This document shows, piece by piece, positions 42,745 to 48,869 of a DNA stretch of 48,869 nucleotides (position 1 is its first letter; the number at the start of each line of letters is the position of its first letter). Position numbers and translations under genes: made by a program. The notes below the pieces were generated by a model. That model saw nothing but the letters and a program-made list of their open reading frames with translations. It searched no databases and was not told where the DNA came from. The DNA lies in contig JAQCCM010000012.1 in NCBI GenBank assembly GCA_027621175.1, positions 1 to 48,869 of the forward strand, written 5' to 3'. This stretch comes from Bacteroidota bacterium. Its GTDB lineage: Bacteria; Bacteroidota; Bacteroidia; Flavobacteriales; Flavobacteriaceae.

Positions 42745-44199
42745 ATGAAAAAGGCACTGTTAATCTTTCTAACTGTTCTGACCATAATAGGTTGTGGAAA
42801 AGGTAACCAAGGCGAACTTATTGGCGTAAAGCAAAAGAAGTTTTATGAAATTAAACCACATGGCATGTCACTCATTCCTGGGGGATCATTTATAATGGGT
42901 TCTTCTGATGAAGATATTCTTGCAGCAAATGACAACATCACCCGCACCGTCACGGTGCGTTCGTTTTGGATGGATGAAACCGAAATCACGAATGCTGAAT
43001 ACAAGCAATTTGTGGAATGGGTAAAAGATTCGATTATTAGAACTGAGCTTGCTAAAGCGGCTTTACTAAATGGGGGTTATTCTTCGGTTTCTGAATTTCC
43101 TACAACAGATGAAGAAATAGATGAAAATCCTATTTTAGCCTATTTGCCACTTTATGATATGGACGCTTTAGAAAATGCGGACGATGATGAGAAAAGTGGG
43201 TATCAACAATATTTAGAAGAAAAAGATTCTGATTATGTTTTTAATTATTATGAAACAGAAGAATTACCTGATGATCAATTTCATTACCACTTACCACTAA
43301 ATAGAGATGTTGACATCATAAAAGAGCGCGAAGATTATCCAGACGTAGAATATGCCAGAGTTTTTGAAGAAACCATTTATTTGCCCGAAAGTGAATGGTT
43401 TAATGGAGAGCCAGCCTTAGATACCAAATTGCTGAAGTACCGATTTGCAAGTGTAGATTTAAATGAAGCTGTTGAAAATCCTGACAGTGCTCGTTCAGAT
43501 TTTGCACGTTACGAAGTACATGAGGTGTATCCAGACACTACTGTTTGGATTAAAGATTTTAAGTACAGTTACAATGAACCCATGCACAACGACTACTTCT
43601 GGCATCGTGCTTATGAAAAATACCCCGTGGTTGGTATTAGCTGGCAAAAAGCTAGAGCGTTTTCGCATTGGCGTACCAAAATTAGAAACGACTATTTGCG
43701 TAGTAGAAAAAAGCGAAAATCTACCATAGGCAGATTTAGATTACCTACGGAAATGGAGTGGGAGTATGCTGCAAGAGGCGGTTTGGAGTCTGGAATTTAT
43801 CCCTGGGGCGGACCGTATTTGACAGACGACAGAGGTTGCTTTATGGCAAACTTTAAACCCAAACGTGGTGATTATGCAACAGATTCAGCACTCTACACTG
43901 TGGAAGCCGATTCATTTGAGCCGAATGACTATGGTTTGTATAATATGTCTGGAAATGTATCGGAATGGACAAGTTCCACCTATACCAAAGACACCTATGA
44001 ATTTATGACAACTATAAACCCAAATTATGATAATTTCACAGATACACAAAAAGTAATTCGTGGCGGATCATGGAAAGATGTGGCATACTATTTACGTGTT
44101 GCATCGAGAGATTATGAATACGCAGACAGTGCTCGAAGCTATTTGGGTTTTCGCCTAGTGCGCGATTATTTAGGCGCAAATGAAGTTCAACAACAATAA
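42745..44199 (+). CDS. gldK: gliding motility lipoprotein GldK (T9SS ring)
   Basis: 484 aa. Lipobox LTIIGC with C17-type lipid site. An FGE-sulfatase-like fold: GMSLIPGGSFIMGSSDED, WMDETEITNAEYKQFVEWV, FRLPTEMEWEYAARGG, GLYNMSGNVSEWTSS, KVIRGGSWKD and SYLGFRLVRD. The segment ~95-260 is an acidic insertion typical of GldK. With GldN it makes the periplasmic ring of the type IX system. First gene of gldKLMN, 56 bp after the arginase-like gene; no clear separate promoter. Confidence 0.96.
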   Translation: MKKALLIFLTVLTIIGCGKGNQGELIGVKQKKFYEIKPHGMSLIPGGSFIMGSSDEDILAANDNITRTVTVRSFWMDETEITNAEYKQFVEWVKDSIIRTELAKAALLNGGYSSVSEFPTTDEEIDENPILAYLPLYDMDALENADDDEKSGYQQYLEEKDSDYVFNYYETEELPDDQFHYHLPLNRDVDIIKEREDYPDVEYARVFEETIYLPESEWFNGEPALDTKLLKYRFASVDLNEAVENPDSARSDFARYEVHEVYPDTTVWIKDFKYSYNEPMHNDYFWHRAYEKYPVVGISWQKARAFSHWRTKIRNDYLRSRKKRKSTIGRFRLPTEMEWEYAARGGLESGIYPWGGPYLTDDRGCFMANFKPKRGDYATDSALYTVEADSFEPNDYGLYNMSGNVSEWTSSTYTKDTYEFMTTINPNYDNFTDTQKVIRGGSWKDVAYYLRVASRDYEYADSARSYLGFRLVRDYLGANEVQQQ

Positions 44200-44215
44200 A
44201 TAATTTAAAACACAT

Positions 44216-44830
44216 ATGAAAAAAAATAATAAATTTCCTATTCCAGAAAACATCTTAGAGCTTATGTTCGGAGTAGGGGCATCAGTTGTAATTATTGGTG
44301 CATTGATGAAAATTACTCATTTTAACTCTGAATTTATTTCTGGTAACACGATGTTAACCATTGGGCTAGTTACAGAAGCTGTTATTTTTCTAATTGCAGG
44401 TTTTAGAGGGTATATTACCCTTCGTGAAGTTGCACCTGCCTCGGAATCGGAAGATGCAACAGACCTCACAGATATATCTCTAGAGGCAAATGCATTAAAA
44501 GCAGCCTATCAAAACGCAACTTCTCAATTGGAAACCTTAGGCACTAATTTGTCTTCTGCGGTTAGCGCAACTGGTTCTTTCGAGGTTCCTGCTGATTTAC
44601 CCGAAAACATGTCTAGCTTAAACAGTAATGTTGCGCAAACAAATCAGGCATTAGAGCAGCTTGCTGCGGCTTACAGCGCTACAAAAGATGCAGTTGCTAC
44701 AGAACCTAAAGCGCATGGCCAAGTGGTTGAAAACATGGATGCCTTACATGCTGAACTGGCTACTTTAAAGCAAACAATAGCAAGTCTTAATGCTAAATAT
44801 GCCGATATTTTAGGCGCAATGAAAAACTAG
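44216..44830 (+). CDS. gldL: GldL, inner-membrane motor subunit
   Basis: 204 aa. Two transmembrane helices (GVGASVVIIGALMKITHF and TMLTIGLVTEAVIFLIAGF) and a long cytoplasmic helical tail (Ala/Gln/Asn-rich, coiled coil). Glu54 in the second helix lies where the proton-channel glutamate of the GldLM motor is described. Works with GldM to couple proton flow to gliding and type IX secretion. 16 bp after gldK, 2 bp before gldM. Confidence 0.96.
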   Translation: MKKNNKFPIPENILELMFGVGASVVIIGALMKITHFNSEFISGNTMLTIGLVTEAVIFLIAGFRGYITLREVAPASESEDATDLTDISLEANALKAAYQNATSQLETLGTNLSSAVSATGSFEVPADLPENMSSLNSNVAQTNQALEQLAAAYSATKDAVATEPKAHGQVVENMDALHAELATLKQTIASLNAKYADILGAMKN

Positions 44831-44832
44831 TT

Positions 44833-46545
44833 ATGGCTGGAGGTAAGTTAGATTCTAGACAAAAAATGATCAATATGATGTACTTGGTATTCATCGCTAT
44901 GTTAGCGTTGAATATAAGTAAGGAAGTATTGGCCACGTTGGGATTAATCAATAGTGATATTGCAGCAGCGACGCAGGATTTGGTAGCGGATAGTAATGAA
45001 AAATACACTTTGTTTAGCAATAATGCTAACAATGAATACTATAGAATAGCTGCACAAAGTACACCTGAAATACAAATTATTGCAGATGAGTATTTCAATT
45101 ATATAGATACGCTTAAGCAACGTTTGATGAATACCAGTGAAACGGGCTATAAAATGGCACGCGAGGATAAGAAAACAGGAGAAATAGACTCCATCATTGA
45201 TTACCAAACAATGGACAAATCTCAGTATTTGGATGAATTGTTTTTTACAGGAGATCAATATTCTGAAAATGGGCAAGAGTTTGTTGACCGATTTTCATCT
45301 TTCCCAGCTAAATTGCAAACCGTGTTGGATGTTTTTGTAGCTGCTGATTTAGAAAAAGATCCTCCCTCAGAAGACGACCCAGACGGACAATACATTGATT
45401 TTGATTTTTCTTTTCTTGGTGAATTGAGTAAACGATTTGCGTATACTGAAATGGTGTTGAACAGAGATGGTAAGTATCAGCCTTACCTGAATTATCACTT
45501 TGAAGGATTTCCACTTATTGCTTCGCTTTCCAAACTCACAAAAATTCAATCGGATATTCGTTTTATTGAAAATAAGATTTTAGAATACATTATTAGTGTC
45601 ATTAACGAACACGAAGGCGGCATAAGTGCCAACACCTATCAGACGCTGTTAGAATCATCAAAATCTTCTTTTTATACAGGAGATCTCGTTGATGCTTCGG
45701 TTGTTATGGGTAAAAAAGATTCTAATTTTATTCCTAGCAGAGTAGAACTTTTCCTCAATGACCAACGTATGGTTAAAGGAAAAGACTTTACTATAGCGGG
45801 TGGGGGCGTACAGCTTAATAAGCGATTTGGTGCGCCTGGATCGTACAAATTGACCGGGAAATTATTCTTTGAGCGTAATAAAATAGAGCAGTCTGTTGAC
45901 GTTGCACAAATTATTTCTGTAATTGACAAGCCTAATGATGCGGTTATTTCTGCAGATCAAATGAAAGTTGTTTACAGAGGTTTGCCTAACGATCTTTCAA
46001 TTTCGATTCCTGGAATCCCAAACAACAAACTAAAAGTCCGTGCAGAAAACGGAGTTGTTCGTAAAAAGGGTACCAAGTTTGAAGCGATACCCGACGGAAA
46101 TAAAGTGGGTGAAAGTATGCGTATCTTCGTTTCTGGAGAAATTAATGGTACTACCATTAATGCACCAGGACAAGATTTTAGAATCAAGCCATTACCACCT
46201 GCACTTGGATCTGTTGACCTGGGATCTAGTTTTGATAAGTTTGAAAACGGAAAATCGATCCCTGGAGCTTTTCTAGATGCTGGTATTATTGCAGCAAAAT
46301 TTCCTGATGATTTTGATTATAACTTAAATGTTGTAGTTACCAACTTTTCAATGAGTGTTGGAAATAGATCTAGTGTTAGAGTTGATTCTAATAGAATTAG
46401 CAATAATAACCTCCTTGTGTCATACATAAACAACCTTAGCTCTGGTGATATGGTATTTATTTTTGACATAGAAGCAAAAGTTAAAACAGGAAATATTGAA
46501 TTGGATGGTATTAAAGTTACAGATTTTCGATTAATTATTGAATGA
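44833..46545 (+). CDS. gldM: GldM, motor/periplasmic shaft
   Basis: 570 aa. One N-terminal helix (MMYLVFIAMLALNISKEVL) preceded by Arg9, the residue reported to interact with the GldL glutamate, then a helical and three beta periplasmic domains (e.g. FSFLGELSKRFAYTEMVLN, GSYKLTGKLFF, ISIPGIPNNKLKVRAENG). Dimers rotate or transmit force to the GldKN ring. Overlaps gldN by 4 bp. Confidence 0.96.
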   Translation: MAGGKLDSRQKMINMMYLVFIAMLALNISKEVLATLGLINSDIAAATQDLVADSNEKYTLFSNNANNEYYRIAAQSTPEIQIIADEYFNYIDTLKQRLMNTSETGYKMAREDKKTGEIDSIIDYQTMDKSQYLDELFFTGDQYSENGQEFVDRFSSFPAKLQTVLDVFVAADLEKDPPSEDDPDGQYIDFDFSFLGELSKRFAYTEMVLNRDGKYQPYLNYHFEGFPLIASLSKLTKIQSDIRFIENKILEYIISVINEHEGGISANTYQTLLESSKSSFYTGDLVDASVVMGKKDSNFIPSRVELFLNDQRMVKGKDFTIAGGGVQLNKRFGAPGSYKLTGKLFFERNKIEQSVDVAQIISVIDKPNDAVISADQMKVVYRGLPNDLSISIPGIPNNKLKVRAENGVVRKKGTKFEAIPDGNKVGESMRIFVSGEINGTTINAPGQDFRIKPLPPALGSVDLGSSFDKFENGKSIPGAFLDAGIIAAKFPDDFDYNLNVVVTNFSMSVGNRSSVRVDSNRISNNNLLVSYINNLSSGDMVFIFDIEAKVKTGNIELDGIKVTDFRLIIE

Positions 46546-47381
46546 TGAGAAAACTAGTTAATTCTTTATGTTTATTGATAGGCTTTACAGTATTTGGTCA
46601 AGTCAATCTGATTAATTCAGATCGGCCTGAAGAGATAGGTGTATTATCAGATGAGCAAAAAGAAATGTTCAGTGAAAAAAAGTTTTTAGAATATCCCCAT
46701 GTTGACGAAAAAGATATCATGTGGAGCAAAGTTGTATATGAAGAAATTGATTTGAGTGAAAAATTTAATCACCCCTTATTTTTTCCTAATGACAACTTGT
46801 ACGATTCTGAACGAAGATCCCTTTGGCGTACTATAAGAGAGGCGATACTTGCTGACCAGATTGATGTTATATACTTAGATAATAACAATAAGTTTAGGTA
46901 TGTAATGCCTCTCGACGAAGCAAAGAAAAAAATCCAGAACACGGTATCAATTAATGGCACTGATAAAAGTGAAGTACTTAAATCATCTGATATTTCTTAC
47001 TATCGCATCAAGGGGGTTTGGTATGTAGATAAAAGACTTGGTGAAATGCGTTACAGACTTCTGGGTATTATGCCATATGGAAAGGACATTAACTCCAAAC
47101 AAAATAAAGAACCTGTACCTTTATTTTGGCTTTGGTATAAAGATCTACGTCCTATTCTTCACGAGCAACTTGAGTTTGTTGACAAGAACAATGCCAACCG
47201 AATCAACTTTGATCAACTGCTGACTTCTAGAAGATTTACATCAAGGATTATCGGAATTGACAATGTTTTTGATGATCAGTTTGTAGAGGATTATGTTTCC
47301 GACCCCTTTATGCAACTTATAGAGTCTGAACGTTTGAAAAACATCATTAGGGACTTTGAACAGGACCTTTGGTCAAACTAA
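46542..47381 (+). CDS. gldN: GldN, T9SS ring component
   Basis: 279 aa with signal peptide (LCLLIGFTVFGQ). Family features: EKDIMWSKVVYEEIDLSEKF, NHPLFFPND, RSLWRTIREAILADQIDVIY, GVWYVDKRLGEMRYRLLGI and PLFWLWYKDLRPILHEQL. It forms the periplasmic/outer-membrane ring with GldK. Last gene of gldKLMN; no clear terminator follows, only the repeat at 47411-47537. Confidence 0.96.
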   Translation: MMRKLVNSLCLLIGFTVFGQVNLINSDRPEEIGVLSDEQKEMFSEKKFLEYPHVDEKDIMWSKVVYEEIDLSEKFNHPLFFPNDNLYDSERRSLWRTIREAILADQIDVIYLDNNNKFRYVMPLDEAKKKIQNTVSINGTDKSEVLKSSDISYYRIKGVWYVDKRLGEMRYRLLGIMPYGKDINSKQNKEPVPLFWLWYKDLRPILHEQLEFVDKNNANRINFDQLLTSRRFTSRIIGIDNVFDDQFVEDYVSDPFMQLIESERLKNIIRDFEQDLWSN

Positions 47382-47410
47382 AATTTGAGGTTGTCTCTTA
47401 AGTATAGAAA

Positions 47411-47537
47411 CCTGTTATTCTGAACTTGCCTACCGCCCACCTGATCGGAATAGACATGGCAGTTATTTTATTTCAAAAAGTTAAAACATTGATTATCAAT
47501 ATATTAATTGATTCTGAAACTAGTTCAGATTGACAGG
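47411..47537. repeat. inverted-repeat element, MITE-like
   Basis: The left end cctgttattctgaacttg (47411-47428) and the reverse complement of 47520-47537 agree at 15 of 18 positions. The right end is itself palindromic (TCTGAA-ACTAG-TTCAGA, 47513-47529). The TTCTGAAAC...GTTCAGA-TGACA form resembles an intergenic repeat I associate with Bacteroidota genomes. No ORF inside. Lies between gldN and the oxidoreductase. Confidence 0.5.
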
Positions 47538-47558
47538 TTTTTATGCAGTCTCTTTTTT

Positions 47559-48590
47559 ATGCAACGCGATGTACTTATTGTTGGTTTTGGTCTTGCCGGT
47601 TGGGCACTTACTGAGGTATTAAAAAGCCAAGGCGTATCCTTTGTTGTTTATGATCCATTAATAAAGTCTAGTTCAAGAATAGCAACAGGAATTTACAACC
47701 CAGTGGTGCTTAAAAGATTTCGATCTATCGAGAGTGCGAATGTAATAATGGAACATGCCATTCCTTTTTACAAGCAACCAAAATATAAAGCTGCTTTTCA
47801 TCCGTTGCCTATTCATCGTATTTTAACCTCGGTTTCAGAGCAAAATGATTGGACTGTTGCTTCTGATAAAGCCGATTTAAGTCGTTATTTGAACCCAACT
47901 ATTCTCAACAATACAACTTCTAATGTATATGCGCCTTTTGGTGTTGGTATTGTGGAGCATTCAGGATGGGTTGATACGAATAAACTTCTTACTAAAGCAC
48001 ATCAAGAACTTCAACAACAACACGCTTTTGTCAAGGAAACTTTTAACTATGATGCACTAGAAATTTCTACCAATACACTACGTTATAAAAACTGGAAAAT
48101 AAATCATGTGGTTTTTGCAGAAGGAGTAAGTGTTTTAAAAAACCCCTGGTTTTCGAATCTACCCATTGTCCCAAACAAAGGCGAATGGTTGATTGTATCA
48201 TGCAAAGGATTTGGTTTAAAAAACATAGTTAAAAGTAGTGTATTTGTTGTGCCCCTTGGCAATGATGTGTACCGAGTTGGCGCTACATATGCGCGCGAAT
48301 TTGAAAACACCTTCCCCACAGAAGAAGCAAAAACATGGCTTGAAACACAATTTGGAAAGCTTACCGATTTGCCATTTGAAATCATACATCATGGAACGGG
48401 TTTTCGCCCTACTGTTCCAGATAGAAGGCCTATCATCGGATCACATCCCGAACATACGAATATTTGGTGTGTCAATGGCTTGGGTTCAAGAGGAGTTTTA
48501 TGGGCACCTTACCTTGCTACTAGGCTAGTGGGAGCACTAAATAATGCTCAAGCGATCTCTTCAGGGCTAAATTTAACACGGTTTTGGTAA
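47559..48590 (+). CDS. FAD-dependent oxidoreductase (DAO family)
   Basis: 343 aa from ATG 47559; an upstream TTG frame to 47508 runs through the repeat and is rejected. Rossmann motif DVLIVGFGLAGWALTEVL (GxGxxG) followed by an acidic strand end (YDPLI), SRIATGIYNPVVLKRF, FAEGVSVLKNPWF and the DAO C-terminal signature HGTGFRPTVPDRRPIIG with NGLGSRGVLWAPYLA. The family includes glycine/D-amino-acid oxidases and the MnmC C-domain; no covalent-FAD Cys/His is evident. Substrate unknown. Confidence 0.85.
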   Translation: MQRDVLIVGFGLAGWALTEVLKSQGVSFVVYDPLIKSSSRIATGIYNPVVLKRFRSIESANVIMEHAIPFYKQPKYKAAFHPLPIHRILTSVSEQNDWTVASDKADLSRYLNPTILNNTTSNVYAPFGVGIVEHSGWVDTNKLLTKAHQELQQQHAFVKETFNYDALEISTNTLRYKNWKINHVVFAEGVSVLKNPWFSNLPIVPNKGEWLIVSCKGFGLKNIVKSSVFVVPLGNDVYRVGATYAREFENTFPTEEAKTWLETQFGKLTDLPFEIIHHGTGFRPTVPDRRPIIGSHPEHTNIWCVNGLGSRGVLWAPYLATRLVGALNNAQAISSGLNLTRFW

Positions 48591-48612
48591 CGTCTTAGAT
48601 AAAAAAGTTAAT

Positions 48613-48704
48613 ATTTTCAGTTGCGGCTTTCTTTTTTTAATGGATAAGCATATTTTTTATTTAGAATATATAGATAAGAAATAAATATCCAAACAACTGA
48701 AAAT
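48613..48704. repeat. long imperfect palindrome after the oxidoreductase
   Basis: ATTTTCAGTTG (48613-48623) and CAACTGAAAAT (48694-48704) pair perfectly; inside, TGGATA (48641-48646) pairs with TATCCA (48686-48691). The remaining gap 48591-48856 is AT-rich with no ORF. It may be a 3' UTR hairpin or a decayed mobile repeat. Confidence 0.5.
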
Positions 48705-48811
48705 CAGTATTTTAAAAACTACTATCGAATGAGAGATGCGTTTTTAATATTTTAATTTCATTAAATATTAGAATTTTTGAATAAGTAGCACACTTTTATG
48801 TGATTTACAGG

Positions 48812-48840
48812 TTGGGTGTACACTTTTTTTGTTAACTTTA
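48812..48840 (+). promoter_or_regulatory. possible promoter of the gene at the right edge
   Basis: TTGG at 48812-48815, 17-nt spacer, TAACTTTA at 48833-48840, one base off TAnnTTTG. GTGTACAC (48816-48823), a perfect palindrome, lies in the spacer. Confidence 0.4.
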
Positions 48841-48856
48841 TAAAAATTAAATAATT

Positions 48857-48869
48857 ATGGCTTACTCAT
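48857..48869 (+). CDS. start of a gene cut by the window edge
   Basis: ATG at 48857 opens a frame beginning MAYS before the window ends. It follows a plausible promoter by 16 nt. Too short to identify. Confidence 0.35.

Overview
The window is chromosomal DNA of a member of the Bacteroidota, almost certainly family Flavobacteriaceae. The reasons are: the complete gliding-motility/type IX secretion core gldK-gldL-gldM-gldN; a DnaE with a proofreading exonuclease fused at its N-terminus; a mevalonate-pathway GHMP kinase of the GYDIA type; a ribosomal protein S16 with a long Ala/Glu tail; lipid A and LptE genes; and promoters of the Bacteroidota form TTTG-N19-TAnnTTTG instead of the E. coli form. 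Genus cannot be read from the sequence. Apart from one tRNA-Asp and a few intergenic repeats, the window is densely packed, mostly conserved housekeeping and envelope genes. I see no prophage, transposase, CRISPR array, toxin-antitoxin pair or defence island.

Layout. 1-600: an LRR fragment interrupted by an in-frame stop, then a short transcription unit with a GC-rich hairpin, a 25-codon ORF and a strong terminator. 592-4837 (minus): rpsP-rimM-TonB-dependent receptor-PQQ-type sugar dehydrogenase lipoprotein, driven by a clear promoter at 4884-4914. 4988-10401 (plus): dnaE, trxA, tRNA-Asp, a DUF983 gene. 10398-11624 (minus): a YbdG-like mechanosensitive channel. 11770-12948 (plus): a LytS-type histidine kinase with no partner regulator nearby. 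12932-15165 (minus): HMG-CoA reductase and GYDIA kinase. 15243-17343 (plus): a POT peptide transporter overlapping an exported thioredoxin-like protein. 17328-21846 (minus): surE, a small membrane protein, lpxB, an NlpC/P60 lipoprotein and comEC, mostly overlapping. 21974-24118 (plus): a Prc/Tsp-type protease. 24115-31097 (minus): purH-mreB-mreC-mreD-mrdA-rodA, the cell-elongation cluster. 31139-33576 (minus): groES-groEL and a GAF protein. 33671-37863 (minus): miaB, a sigma-54 activator, lptE, a TPR-like gene and secG. 37933-38903 (minus): two YeeE/YedE half-proteins. 39080-48590 (plus): topA, an arginase-fold protein lacking half its metal ligands, gldKLMN, and an FAD-dependent oxidoreductase. 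A new gene starts at the right edge.

How it fits together. Much of the window builds or uses the cell envelope: MreBCD/PBP2/RodA for elongation, LpxB and LptE for lipopolysaccharide, SecG for export, GldKLMN for type IX secretion and gliding, Tsp and NlpC/P60 for periplasmic turnover. Convergent neighbours repeatedly overlap at their stop codons, so the chromosome is compact.

The observations I would check first are: (1) groES has a near-consensus -24/-12 (sigma-54) promoter enclosed by a 9-bp inverted repeat, in a window that also encodes a sigma-54 activator; (2) the arginase-fold protein between topA and gldK has lost three of six Mn ligands; (3) the structured mini-gene at about 366-593. 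I did not find a clearly new multi-gene system. Gene functions rest on motif and family recognition by eye; no database search was run.
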